From assembly GCA_021018815.1 (NCBI GenBank), contig JAITYX010000012.1, positions 8,853,001 through 8,917,000 on the forward strand: a stretch of 64,000 bases of DNA. Direction: 5' to 3'. Below are positions 1 to 11,499 of the stretch, piece after piece. Within the stretch, counting starts at the first letter, position 1. Each line of letters starts with the position of its first letter. The translations under genes and the position numbers were made by a program. This stretch comes from Talinum fruticosum. Its lineage: Eukaryota > Streptophyta > Magnoliopsida > Caryophyllales > Talinaceae. The notes under the pieces are model-generated. The model had not been told where the DNA came from, did not search any database, and worked only from the letters and a program-made list of their open reading frames with translations.

Positions 1-1856
1 CAACACAAAATAAAAAGCCTTTTGTGTTGGATCAATCCAAAAATTCAATTTTCTTTCGGACGAGTCTAAGACCGGGCCAAGCCTCTAGAGACAACGGAGT
101 CTAGTGCTCGCGTACCGGGAAATTCCAAGTTTAGAACACTACGTTTCACTTCGATCCACCCGGATAAGGAGCAAAAGACACTGAAGACGACGTTCGATGC
201 TACATTTCATGATCACTAGCATCAAAGTGCTGTGTTTTGGCTCCAAGACAGCCCACCCAAGACTAAGAGCACGCATCCCGCACCAAAAATGAAACTTGCG
301 AAAAATAAAAACCCGCCAAAAATTGAAACCTGTTAAAAATAGAGACTTTCCATTTTTAGAAAGTCGTTGTGTCCGACATCGGTCACCCCACAAATTTTAA
401 GTGAACCGTTGCGATTTGGCTTAGAGACTCTCTTGGAAACACGTTAGGGAAGAAGCCCTAGGCATGCCCGGGTGGCGGGCGCCATCAACCCGGTTTGATC
501 CTCGCCTTTATCCGGTTCAATCTTGTGACTATCTTGGCCTGGTTTTGCTGCTACTTTCGGACGACCGGTCAAGCTAACCCTAGGTCATTTCCTTGACCTA
601 ACATCTCCCTATAAATAGAGAACCTTGGCTCTCGTTCTCACAATGGCTCATCCCTCAATATTACTCTACTAAAATTTGCCTAAGAGCTACCGAATACTCC
701 ATTCCGTATTCTAGTCTCTTGGTCCCTTTTCGGCCTCTTTTGATTTTTTGCTTCATTCTAACTACATCCGAACCTAAGACTTCATTATTCATACATATGC
801 TTTACCTATGTATACTCAAAACTCACAAAAAGCCCCTCCAATCCACCACCGACACATCACTAAATCCATATTTGAGATCCAGATTAGCAGGTGGGACTAG
901 CGAGAGGGCACAAATTCGATCTTTAACGGTTTAATTATTAATTTTTATGCTTTATCGCTTTCGTATTGTGGTTTTGATAATTGTATCGCTTTTAATTCCT
1001 CCCTACCCAATGTAATCTCTTTAATTTCTCGCTTTTCTTTTCTTTCCGCTTTTACTTTCTTTACCACTTTCTTTATCACTTTTCATTTATGAATTTATGG
1101 TTGCTTTAAGTTTCATTTCTCATGTACTTGCTTGCTTTTGTAGCATTATTTATCGCACTTCGGCCGGGCGGAACGGACCCTACGTTTCGTACCCTCGCCC
1201 CGAATCCGATTCTCGGTTCAAAGACTAATGGAGTCAATTTGTAGCCTTTCTTAGTCTTAGTTTTCCCATACTAAGATGGAGAGAGCAAATTTTTACTTTT
1301 ATGTTTTTGTTAGTTTTTCTCTCTTAAAAACTAACTAGTGACTCTTCTTTTGCTTTATTTCTCTTCCAATATGCTTCCCGACTATTTTTTGATTGAATAA
1401 AGAAAAAGGGTTACTGGATATACTAAGCCAAACCAAAGGCCAAGATTGACCGTCTCAGCCTTAGCCTCTAGCCGGCGTCGGCCATTATGAGGTGCAGTGC
1501 CGTCGCCGCACCGTGTGGTCAATAGGCGAGCTAGGGTCCAAACTAGTATTTTTACACCAGTTTGGCCCTAGAGCCTCACGGAAGAAACATAAATCCTAGC
1601 TTTCTTTATTTTTCGGTTAAGAAATAATATCCCGGACTTCTCAAAATAATTTCTAAAAATTAAATAATTAATAAAACCACCATTCAAACTTTGCTTAATT
1701 CACTTTAAATCAGATTTAATAAAATTTAGAAATCTTACCCTAGTTTCTAAATCCATCTTCAAAACCCTAAATCATTTTTCCAACTTTCTTAAACCCTTAC
1801 GCCAACCATTCGTGGGGAAGCTCGATCCTGTCCCGGTTGATTCAGGTCGTGGTTCA
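1..1856 (+). repeat. LTR-type repeat A, plus copy (Ty3/gypsy Tat-like, tentative)
   Basis: This stretch matches the reverse complement of about 20690-22603 over its whole length and runs off the left edge of the window. Shared landmarks are the TATA-box segment near 610, a CT-rich leader, and a GC-rich block around 1440-1520 followed by a segment on 'TTTGGCCCTA' and 'AATAATATCCC'. The other copy carries GGAGTCGCCA, which resembles the leader/primer-site region of Tat/Ogre-type gypsy elements. There is no coding content; the small ORFs are frame accidents. The repeat stops near 1856 where SIRE-like sequence begins. LTR origin is inferred from the promoter and its repetition; the lineage is a guess. 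Confidence 0.6.
610..618 (+). promoter_or_regulatory. TATA box of repeat A
   Basis: TATAAATAG, followed by a CT-rich leader. The same box occurs as TATAAATGG on the minus strand in the inverted copy (about 22012-22020), which supports a conserved LTR promoter reading rightwards here. Confidence 0.6.
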
Positions 1857-2095
1857 TACACTCGAGCTATCTCCTTGACCAATTATGCTAATTCCAACTA
1901 TGTTGCCCTTGCTATTATCTCCAAATGTGACTTTTCCTCCTTTCATCTCCTTAAGCTTAGAGAAGAGTCTTGAATCTAAAGATATGTGGCATGAGCATCC
2001 ATTATTTAAATACCAATAACATTTTTGTTTCTTGGTTACTTGCAAAAACATAAACAAACTAACACTTCTCACTTCCTCTTATAAACCCAATAATT
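1857..2095 (-). pseudogene. E1 aspartic protease remnant
   Basis: Retropepsin-type protease domain of the copia polyprotein, minus strand. Visible are the active-site block read as WYLNNGCSCH (the catalytic Asp-Ser-Gly is Asn-Asn-Gly here, so no activity is expected) and the family-typical block GGKVTFGDNSKG. The open stretch 1854-2072 covers most of it. The domain is cut off at its C-terminal side by the junction with repeat A. Unlike E2, E4 and E5, the active-site region here shows no single-base insertion. Confidence 0.75.
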
Positions 2096-3842
2096 GTCTT
2101 TACTGTGGTCATTTTTTGAGGAAGAGCACTTTTGGGAACCCAAATTTGAATGATTTCGGGTTTGGTTTAATTTTGAGACTTCTTTTTGAGAATTGACTTT
2201 ATGTCTCTTTCTTTTGAAATCCTCTCTTATTGCGAACGAGGTTGAGAAGACTTTTTCATAAACTCCGGGTTGGGCTCAGTCCCTTTCCTTTTCGAATGAA
2301 TGGGTTCATGCTCAACCTTCCTAAAGTTTTGGAATTAGTTTTGAAAAGATTTTTATTAGAATTATCTTCCTCTTCAACATTGTAACCTAATCCTTCTTCT
2401 CAAAAAGAAACACACTGAAAACCACTTAGTAAATCAAGGTTTTTCTCACCTTAAGTAAGTTTTAAAACCACCTCTTAAGACTCATTGAGCTTTTGCTTCA
2501 GTTGCTCATTCTTTATTCCGAGGCACTTAGACTAAGCCTCATTATCTTGAGTACTCGGTCTCAAGCATGTTCGAGTTCTGTCTCAATTTTTCTAAATCAT
2601 TTTTCAAAGATGTGTTCTCAACATTGAGAAACTTTATTTTCTATTTAAATTCAGAAGATTTAGAATTAGACTTCTCCTCTAAAGTAAAAATATATCTAGT
2701 AAGATCATACTTGGGAACTTGTGAAAGTAATTGATTACCTCCTAAGGATTTGTTTCCTTTGCATCCGATGCATCACTTTCCGACTCGGATCCAGCTTCGA
2801 GTCTAATAGAGCCATTAGACACTTTGATTCATCATCAGCATCATCATCTTATTCTGACTCATCATCACCCCAGGTGGCTACCATAACCTTTTTCTTCTTT
2901 CTCTTTAAACAGTCTTTGACTATGTGCTATTTGCTGCCACACTCAAAACAACCAGAGTTCTTAGTTAAAGATAAATTTGAAGAGGATGAGAATTTGCCTT
3001 TTCTGTCCTTCTTGTAGAACTCTTGCTTTTTTCTTCCGCCATTTTTTTGTATTTCATGATTTTCTTAAATCCTCGGGCTAGAAGTGCCATGGGGTCTTCT
3101 TCGAATTTGAAGAGTTCAGACTTGGACTTTGTTCCTCCGAGGCTTTGGGAGCCATATTTCTTTTGGTGCCGACCTCAGCTTCTTCTTCCTCTAAATGTAA
3201 CTCATGAGTGAGTAGTTTCCCAATGAGCTCATCCGGCTTTAGTTGAGACATGTCCTAAACTTCCTATATAACTGTCACCTTCGGACCCCATTTTCTTTTG
3301 GGTAGACTCCTCAAAATCTTTCGACGACTTCTTCATGATTCATCTTCTTTCCAAGAGACTTGAGATTGTTAACAATCTCGGTGAAGCGAGTGTACATCTA
3401 AGTTATGTTCTCATCGGCTTCCATGTTGAACAATTCATACTTGTGAAGATACCGACTTATCTTCGCTTGCTTCACTTGACTGGTACCTTCATATATAGAA
3501 ACTAGTGTGTCCTAAACTTCTTTAGTTGTATCACAAGTAGATACTTTGTTATATTCTCGTTGAGTCGGTTGTACACATCGGTGTGTTCATTGCTTTGAAG
3601 TTCTTTCGTACTTCTCGTTTTCTTTAGTAGTGAACTCGGACTTCACCTTGGGTACTATACCAGTTCCTTTTGTCTTGGTAGGAATGAAGTTACCATTGCA
3701 GATGATCTTCTAGACTTCCTCATCATAATCTTGGATGAAGCACTCCATGATCTTCTTACGAGTGAGCGAAGTTTGATCCCTTGAAATTGGGTGGTCGGGT
3801 GAAAGATATTCCTTCATCAAACTCTCCATAGTTAAAAGCCAT
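2096..3842 (-). pseudogene. E1 gag (capsid-like UBN2 domain, zinc knuckle, linker)
   Basis: Minus-strand gag. It starts at the ATG at 3842 with MAFNYGEFDEG, then a GSNFAH block, the N-terminal end of the copia gag domain. The zinc knuckle is around 2905-2950 and reads CFECGSK-stop-HIVKDC, so the CCHC pattern survives apart from one stop codon. A Ser/Asp/Glu-rich stretch follows, then the linker with leucine-heptad character. Several stops and frameshifts break the frame. Its role would be particle formation and RNA packaging in the cytoplasm. The CAG and CTG inside this knuckle (2910-2912, 2934-2936) are unaltered, a useful reference for the other copies. Confidence 0.75.
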
Positions 3843-3886
3843 CTGATCTTTAAACCTCAAATTTATTAGATCCTTTGAGAAGGATA

Positions 3887-3899
3887 GGCTTTGATACGA
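3887..3899 (-). other. E1 primer-binding site (initiator tRNA-Met)
   Basis: Minus strand reads TCGTATCAAAGCC beside the LTR end; the canonical plant copia site is TGGTATCAGAGCC. Two mismatches, one in the CAG triplet. Confidence 0.65.
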
Positions 3900-3901
3900 A
3901 T

Positions 3902-5327
3902 TGAAGGTTTGCTCTTGAGAGTCTCGGATCACCCTAGAAGGGGGGATGAATAGGGTGAGAAGGAAATTTTGTGAACTAAAGAGATTTTCTACAAAGTATA
4001 AACTTATCAAAATAATTTTGAGTCTAAAATGAACTCGAAAGAGAGAACTCGGAAAATACGTGGAACCCTCCTGGGGCAAAAACCACGGATAGTGTCAATC
4101 CGGACACCAAGTCAAATCCACTATTTTAAATCCACAAAATACAAGGACCGACTCTTACAAAATTGCTCCCTTAGAAAATTCAATACAAGTTTTCCTAAAC
4201 ATAGAAATTCTCTTATTTATTTTAGTAATTCCTAAATGAGATAACCCTTACAGTTAGGCACAACCGACTTAAATCTTACATCTCAATCAAGGGACTTTAC
4301 AAAGAATTGAACTAAGAGTGTTTAAAAGACTTCTTCGTTTCAACTTAGAAAGTAAGAACTAAAGTATAGAGTTGAAAGCTAAAGATTAAGAGATTATGAT
4401 TCAGTATTTTTCAATTTCATCGGTCTCAGCCATCTTTGAGTCTTGTAGCTTCTATTTGTATAGAGCAGGGTAGATTAGCTATTGGAACCGATTCCGTACT
4501 AGGAGACTTCACTAGCCGTTGTAACGGATGGTCTAAGTCCCTTAGAAAAGGAGTCATTGCAAATGTGAACGTTGCGTCTTGGTCTTTGGCTCAAAAGCTT
4601 GTCTAACCCACAAGTTGTGACTGAGATCTAGGGTGGAAAAAGCCGTTAGACTCAAAGTTGAAGTTTACCGAATTTGGTAACAAACAACCCGTGACACGGT
4701 GTTTGAGCCTTACCATGAAACAATGACTTTTCTATATGTCGGTGTTTAACGGTTAGAAGTCGATCGCTTTTTCTTTTCAAAATATGATTCAAATACTTTA
4801 ATCAACCTGTAAAACCGAATCAAAGTGGTACTCAAAATATAAAAATACTTTAGTCCAAGATTAGGAAGGATATTAATTAATCATAATAATTAAGCACTTA
4901 ATTATCCTTAACCCGAGGAAATGGAGTTTTTGAGTCTAATATTCAATACGTTCTAATTCCATGTTGTGTGTATCTTTTAGATGAACAAGAGCTTAAACAT
5001 ATAGAGACATATTGCATCAAATTGATCAAGTAAATAATTTCGAGTAATAAAGCTGACTTAGAAGTAAGAATCAACACAGTAATTCTTTTTTCCAATGAAT
5101 ACAAAAAGTCAAAGTTCGGGATAAAATATACATGTGAAATTATTTACTTATGACAACTATCTAAGTTGTATCCGAGTAGGTCGAAACCCTGTGGCGTGTG
5201 TTTTAGTCAAGAAATGCTTTACGAGTAGGTCGGACAATATTGAAAACTTAAGGGTGAGCTTCTTAAATAGTGAGAATGACATGAATTCAAAACCATAGAG
5301 AGGTAGAGAGTTATACTTGAGTCTTCG
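3902..5327 (-). repeat. E1 LTR (5' LTR on minus strand)
   Basis: About 1.43 kb. It begins TGAAGG at 3902 (complement of the CCTTCA terminus) with the conserved 'CACCCTA...GGGGTGAATAGGGTGA' block, and ends near GAGTCTTCG at 5327. A degenerate TATA region (CTATTTGTATAG) lies near 4450. The middle and distal parts are more diverged than in other copies. Confidence 0.75.
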
Positions 5328-6384
5328 ATTTTACGAATTCTCATGGTATGCCAAGGTTAGGAAAAAATGACATTAGAATTGTCATACTAAGAGGTGATTA
5401 TTATCATAATATATTTCCCTTTTTAAAACTTAACAATTAAGTCACAATGGTTTAAAAATCAATCATAATATATATAATATCTCTCAAACTAAAAGAAAAT
5501 CTTTTTGGTTTTTTTTTTCAAATAAAAAGGAAAGATTTCCCGCCATCACACCTAAACTTAATAATGTCTTCATTATGAGTGGAAAGAACCTCAAAGAAAA
5601 ATAAAATTAAAAAGAAAATAAATATTTACAAAATAAAAAGACTCAAAAAGAAATAGGAAAATGACATGACTAAAAAGAAAAGAGAATAAAGTATCAAATA
5701 TGTACAAAAGAAAATAAAATAAAAGGAGAATAGAGAAGGGAACGATTATACCGGGTTAGGTGGTGGGTACACCTATGCTAAAGCCTCTTGAAATCGGTTC
5801 AAATGGAGACTCATGTAGCATCAGCCACTCCATATCAACTCAAGCTGCTATTTTATTTTAAATCTAATTAAAGGACGTAGTAATGTATCAAATCTGCATG
5901 AACAACTTTCAGCCATATAAAGGTAATACAAACTCGAGAGTTAGTGCCAAAAAGAATATACCCATAATATCAATGCAACACTATTAAGATCATGTTTCAA
6001 CTTGTCAAATTGTTAACCAACGTTATTAGGTACATGAGTTTTATACTCATACAGCATGGACTCGAAAGTTCAAATTGATGGTTAGTCATGCTCGGGATCA
6101 ACGAAAAGGACTCGGAATGAACTAAGAATTTATCATGGTAAAAAAACATCCTTTTCTACTAATGAAATCTTCTTATCATGTTCATTCTCCCAACTAACAT
6201 GCATTTCAAGCTCATGAACCCGTTTAATAGTAAAGGAGGAAGAATATATATGAGATGAAGGTTCTATTGTATCGGTAGTATCTTGCCTCGTTTTCATTCC
6301 GAAACGGCGGTAACGTCTCCAATTAACAAGTCTTCCGCTGTTAATTACTTATTTATGTATTTACGTATTGGGGGCGTTACAAAA
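5328..6384 (-). mobile_element. AT-rich unclassified repeat ending in a Tekay-like LTR terminus
   Basis: No coding region is seen. The right end on the minus strand begins TGTAACGCCCCC and continues with an AGCGGAAG block and ACGTTACCGCCG, in the same order as the sequence starting at 61492 (TGTAACGCCCC ... CATTACCGCCG). This suggests the 5' end of a gypsy LTR on the minus strand at 6384. The left limit is not visible, and 5328-5800 (poly-T/A runs, 'CCGCCATCACACC') could be something else. Confidence 0.4.
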
Positions 6385-6387
6385 TTC

Positions 6388-6455
6388 CAAGATCTCTCAA
6401 GTGTTGCTTGATCCATAGAATCCGAGCACAGACATACTCTATCTACAATTTACTC
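6388..6455 (-). pseudogene. Fragment of SIRE-like RNase H, minus strand
   Basis: About 68 bp matching the minus-strand RNase H end of E5 near 32046-32118 (shared 'CCAAGATCTC', 'CAAGTGTTGCTT', 'ATATACTCAG'-like blocks). It is wedged between the Tekay-like terminus and the E2 LTR, so it is a leftover of another minus-strand SIRE-like copy. Confidence 0.6.
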
Positions 6456-7963
6456 AGTTGATTCTAACCGACTCGGAAAGTTTTGACTCTAAGTCATTCA
6501 AAGTGCTTCGAAACATTTCTCGGTGATACGGAATCTTTCTTGAGTGATACACAATCTTTTCTAAGTGTTACGGAAAACATTGCATATGTTCTCACCTGAT
6601 TCCGACCGACTCGGAAAGCATACTCTTGCTTATCGGTTCACACACAGTTCTCGAGTCACTCGGATAACACTCGGACTTATCGCATGTTCAAACATTTGCT
6701 CTAACGTACACAAACTCGGTTCTCACTTCATGTTCTAAGCCTGATTGAATTACAATGTTAATTCCTCTCTTTAAGTCGGCATGCTTTGTTTGAACCATGC
6801 CTGTCTAAGTTCAAGTATTAGTACTCGATATTCCTCATCTAACTTAACTTACTTATAGACTAACTCGGATGGAATTTTAACATAATGGATATTAGACTCG
6901 GAAAATTCCACTCCTTCGAGACTTAGATAATTATGCACTTAATTATCTTAATTAATTTATTATCTATGTCTAACCTTGGACCAATGTATTTTATACTTTG
7001 AGAACCAAATTGATTTACTTTTGTAGGTTATTCAAACGAGGTTATCCTACTTTTGAATTACAAAAGTAACCAGACTTCAAGATGTCAAATCACTAGCGAG
7101 ACAAGGCTTTTTCCACTTCTAGCCAAGGCCTAGACAACGTGTCGGGGTTGTCTGTTTCCAAAACTGAAAATCTCAAACGCCAAGCTCAATAGTGGTTTCC
7201 ACCCTACTTTTTAAACACCACCGGTGAATTAGGACATCCAAAGGAGTCGAAGAGCCATTGCTAAACGTTCACACCTCAACGGATATTTTCCGAGTCACTC
7301 GGAAAAGCAATTGCAACGGTCACAAAGGACTTCTAATCGGAAGATAGTCACAATGGCTAATCTTCTTGGTCCCCTATAAATAGAAGCCAACTCTCAAGAC
7401 TTGAAGATTGTTGGAACCATTGTCAAATACACATACCTAAGCAAAAGTCTTTGTATTCACATTCAATCTTCTACTTACAACTCAACCTCTATACTTAATA
7501 TCTTTCTCGGTTGTAAGGTTTTGTAATCGATCATAAACACTTATTCTTACTTTACGAGTAAGGTCGCTTGACTGAGCTGTAAGGGTTAACTTAGCTCGGT
7601 TGTCCCTAACTATAAAGGTTACCTCGGTTAGGAAGTACTAGATGAGATAAGGGAACTTCTAAGTCTAGGAAAATCGTGTAAGAAATTGTCTAAGGGAGCA
7701 ATTCTTATCAAGTCTTTCCACTGTATGTCTGTGGATTCAAAATAGTGGATTTGACTTGGTGCTTGGATTAGTACTTACCGTGGTTTTCTACCCCGGGAGG
7801 GTTTCCGTGTAATTTACGAGTGAACACTTTTACGAGTCCAATCTAGACTCAGACTGTCTCAAAGTCGGTTTCGGTTTTGAAACTTCCACTCTTTGTTTTA
7901 ATTTCCTCATCACCCTATTCACCCCCTCTAGGGTGACTAAGTTTCTCCAAGAGAAAACCTTCA
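6456..7963 (+). repeat. E2 5' LTR, 5'-truncated
   Basis: Ends GAGAAAACCTTCA at 7963, two bases before the primer site. It carries the TATA box at 7375, AACGG motifs upstream of it, and the 'CACCCTATTCACCCCC' block near the end. The start corresponds to an internal position of the 3' LTR; the left terminus is replaced by the RNase H fragment. Confidence 0.85.
7375..7383 (+). promoter_or_regulatory. TATA box of E2 5' LTR
   Basis: TATAAATAG followed by AAGCC, as in the LTRs of E3, E4 (minus) and E7. Two AACGG motifs lie within about 110 bp upstream. Confidence 0.8.
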
Positions 7964-7965
7964 AT

Positions 7966-7977
7966 TGGTATCGAGCC
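7966..7977 (+). other. E2 primer-binding site
   Basis: TGGTATCGAGCC: the canonical tRNA-Met site with one base missing from the CAG triplet. The identical shortened form is at 24809-24820, and related forms are at 40384-40395 and 58302-58313. Confidence 0.8.
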
Positions 7978-8022
7978 TAACCTTTCGGAAAGGATTCAGC
8001 AATCCAAAGGTCTAAAGATCGA

Positions 8023-9160
8023 ATGACTTAGAATAATGGAGAGTTCGATGAAGGAAGATCTTCCAGCAGACCACCAAAGTTCAAAGGATATAACTTCGTG
8101 CATAGGAAGAAGCTCATGGAATAAGCTCATGGAATGTTTCTCGTTGGATCACGATGAAGATGTCCGGAACATCATACAAGTAGGGAACTACATTCCAATG
8201 AAGATGGAAGAAACAAGACTCATGCCCAAAACAAAGTCCGATTACACCATTAAAGAAGGAGAGAAGTTCGAAAGAACTTCAAGGCGATGAACATTCCGAT
8301 GTGCGCCATCAGCTCGGAAGAATACAACCGAGTGTCGACCGTGACACAACCAAAGAAGTGTGGGACATGCTTGTCAACACTTATGAAGGCACAAGCAAAG
8401 TCAGATAAGCGAAGATAAGCCAATATCTTCACAAGTACGAGCTGTTCAAGATGGAGCCAAAAGAGAACATCACTCAAAGGTTCATCCGCTTCACCGAGAT
8501 TACTAACAATCTCAAATCTCTAGGTAGAAAGATTTCCCATGAGGAAATGTGGAAAAAGATACTCAGAAGTCTACCCAAGAGAAGATGGGGTCGCAACGTG
8601 ATAGCCATTGAAGAGGCTCGAACTTGTCCTTACCGAAGCCGAACAAACTCATTCGGAAGCTACTCACCCATCAGATCCACCTGGAAAAGGAGGATGCAGA
8701 GGTCGGCACTAAAAAGAACATTGCACTCGAAGGCCTCACAAAATAGGGAAACAAATCTGAGTTCCTCGGACTCGGAAGAGGATCCTATAGCACTTATCGC
8801 GAGAGGCTTGAACAGAATGATGAAGCACAAAACATGGGATAAGAAGCCAAGAAAAGAGTTTTATAAGAAAGACAAGAAAGATAGAAAAGGTAAACACTCT
8901 TCCCCTTCAAAGTTATCTCTCACTAAGAATTGCAGTTGTTTTGAATGTTGCGAGCAAAGAACACACAGTCAAAGACTGTCCAAGGAGAAAGAGGGATAGA
9001 AAGAAGAAAAAGGCTATGATTGCCACTTGGAGTGATGAAGACGATGAGGACTCGGAGGATTCAAAGTGTCCGATGGCACTCTCGGACTAAGAAGCTAAAT
9101 CGTAGTCGGACTCGGATCACTTGGACAGAGTGACAAAACAAATCCTCGGGAGGTAATTGA
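8023..9160 (+). pseudogene. E2 gag
   Basis: Copia gag. The family start ATG is at 8023; its third codon is TAG (8029-8031) where E7 has CAG and E3, E4 and E5 have CGG, so the first open frame begins at the second ATG at 8036. The UBN2-type domain follows, including the 'TKEVWDMLVNTYEGTS' segment and the 'ITNNLKSLGRKISHEEM' segment. The zinc knuckle at about 8937-8990 should be CCHC but is frameshifted by CGAG for CAG at 8951-8954. A basic KKDKKDRKGK stretch precedes the knuckle. The product would form the intracellular particle; broken in this reading. Confidence 0.85.
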
Positions 9161-10130
9161 ATACTTCCTCAAGTTCTCCAAAGTTGATTTAGCCAAATAC
9201 ATTTATACTTTGGAAGAAAGGTCCAATTCTAACTCTTCTCAGTTTAAAGAACAACTTGAGTATGTTACTTCTAAGAGCATCTCTTTGACAAATGAATTGG
9301 AAAAACGGAGACTTACTCTAAGAGAACTCAAGATTAGTGCTTAATCCAATGAGACCGAGTCCGAGTCACTTAGAAGAGACAATGAGCATCCGAAGTAAGA
9401 GCTCAGTGAGTCTCAAAAGCTTGTTTTAAAATTCACTGAAGGCCAGAAAAACCTTGACATGCTCTTAGGATCACAATGTGTCTCCTTCGAAAAGAAGGAC
9501 TTGGTTTTAACAAAAAGGAGGAATCCAATTCCTACTCGGAACTTTTCAAAAAGGATTCCGGAACTGTAAAGTTTAGGAAGGCTGAGCATGGTCCCATTCA
9601 TAAGAATCAGAGGAGGGCTGAGCCTAGACCAGCTTGTAGGAGAAAACTTTCTCCTCGTTTATAAAAGGAAAGAGTTTTAAAAGAATGAGAGACAGACTTA
9701 GATTTCTAAAAGAAAGACTCGGAGTCGGACCAAACCCAAAGTTATTCAAATCCGGGTTCCCAAGAGTCTACTTCCTCGTAAATGTACCACGAGTAAAGGG
9801 AGTTACTTGGGTTCGTTAGAGGAAGTGAGAAAGGTTAGTTTGCTTCGACTTGCAGATGCCTCGAGAGAAGAACAAAGGGGCATTGGTACCGGACGAGTGG
9901 ATGCTCATATCACATGTCGGAAATCCAAGACTCTTTTCGAATTAGAAGATTACAAGGGAGGAAAAGTCACATTTGGAGATGACAGCAAAGGCAAGATAAT
10001 TGGGATAGGCAAGATAAGAAAAGGAAACCATCCGGCCAGCCCAGTATACCTTGTCAAGGGATGAAAGTACAATCTACTCGAGCATCTCTCAACTGTGTGA
10101 CAAAGGTCAAGAGGTAAGATTCACTCGGAC
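9161..10130 (+). pseudogene. E2 gag-pol linker and aspartic protease
   Basis: 9161-9790 is the long SIRE-type linker, with leucine-rich helical segments and the conserved KEGLGFN block (in the open stretch 9476-9664). The protease follows: GGKVTFGDDSKGKIIGIGKI is at about 9956-10020 in the open stretch 9807-10064, then the 'NLLSISQLCDKG' region in a second frame. The active-site block at 9889-9900 reads CCGGACGAGTGG; relative to the family it has one base lost at CTG and one gained at CAG, which turns the Asp-Ser-Gly triad region into Thr-Ser-Gly while restoring frame. Activity as read is doubtful. Confidence 0.8.
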
Positions 10131-10199
10131 CAATGGTTATATCTCCGATGATACTACCAAGGAGACCAAGTTCTCGGGTAAGAGATTAGGTAACACCTA

Positions 10200-11160
10200 T
10201 ACTATTCCTCTTCCTGACCCAAGTCAAAATTATCCTGTTTAAAGGCATCTCTTCATGATGATTCATGGACATGGCATCGTAGACTAGGTCATTTTAGCAT
10301 GCACACCATTCGAAACTTGTATCTCATGGTTTAGTCAAAGGATTGCCTAACTATGCTTTTAAGAAAGATAATTTATTAAGCATTCACAAAAGGGAAACAA
10401 GTCATATCATCTTTTAAATCTCTGAAAACTGTTTCCACATCCAAGGTGCTTGAAATGTTGCATATGGATTTATTTGGTGAAATCCCTGTCAAGAGTCTCG
10501 GAGATAAATCATATGTGCTTGTTATTGTTGATAACTACTCACGATTTACCTGGGTGTGTTTTCTTAAGCACAAAAATGAAGCCTTTAAAGAGTTCAGACA
10601 AGCTCTGCAGGAAAATCTAAGTTGAGTCTCGGACTCGGATTCAAAGAATTCGAACCGACCATGGAAGGGAGTTCGACTATTCATAATTTGCAGAGTTCCG
10701 TGACAAAAATGGCATCTCTCACAACTTTTCAGCACTAAGAACTCCTCAACAAAATGGAGTAGTGGAGAGGAAGAACCAAACTCTTGAAGAAATAGCGAGG
10801 ACAATGATGATTGAACATAATCTATCCTACTATTTCGGGGTGAGGCGATCAACACAATAAACTATACTTTGAACAGATCCCTCATCGGACCCATCCTGAA
10901 GAAAACTCCATATGAGCTCCACAAAGGAAAAAACCCAACATTTCATCTTTCAAACCCTTTGGATGTAAGTGCTTCGTTCACAACAATGGTAAGGATCACT
11001 CGACCAAATTTGATGCTCGGTCGGATGAAGGTATTTTTCTTGGTTATTCATCTCATAGCAAACCATATCGTATTTTCAATAAAAGAACTAATAAAGTAGA
11101 AGAAATCTTCCACGTTGTGTTTGATGAGATTGAATAGGAAAAACCAAGTGATCAACATTC
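10200..11160 (+). pseudogene. E2 integrase (GAG-pre-integrase zinc finger plus catalytic core)
   Basis: The N-terminal zinc-binding domain is at about 10256-10400 (SWTWHRRLGH-like block). The catalytic core runs from about 10447, with HMDLFGEIPVKSLG (first Asp), VLVIVDNYSRFTWV, the second Asp near 10662 in TDHG, and the Glu in NGVVERKN near 10760. The C-terminal KTPYELHKGKNP block is in the open stretch 10869-11099. The frame is broken at least three times, including a stop after QENLS. Integrase would insert the cDNA copy in the nucleus with 5-bp target duplications, as seen for E3 and E4. Confidence 0.85.
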
Positions 11161-11499
11161 TTAGACCCGAAGCTCAGTGGAGATGATCTTGATGAAAATG
11201 AGCTCATCAAGAATCAAATCAAAATCACTCGTAACAACACGACTCGGAATGAGACAACTCAAGAGCTAGCTCGGAATGTTGAAGGTCAATCGGATGAACA
11301 AGCTTACTCGGAACGGACTTCGAAGATCAACCAATTCAACCTACGGATCTGGTGAACCAAAGAACAGGTAGAGCATTCAAGTATGCTTCTAGCCACCCAC
11401 TAGAAAACATCTTTTTGATATCAACAGTGGGGTAAGAACTCGTTCCTCTCTACAAACTCTATGTTCATTCACTACATTCATTTCATTAACCGAACCCGG

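Larger units (their letters stand above)
1857..5327 (-). mobile_element. E1: 3'-truncated SIRE-like Ty1/copia element (LTR, gag, start of protease)
   Basis: Reading right to left: LTR (5327-3902), primer site, gag, and a protease remnant that stops at the boundary with repeat A. Integrase, RT, RNase H, the envelope-like ORF and the second LTR are absent. Order and motifs match the better-preserved copies E2-E5. The junction near 1856 is abrupt; no target duplication is readable because one end is missing. Confidence 0.85.
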
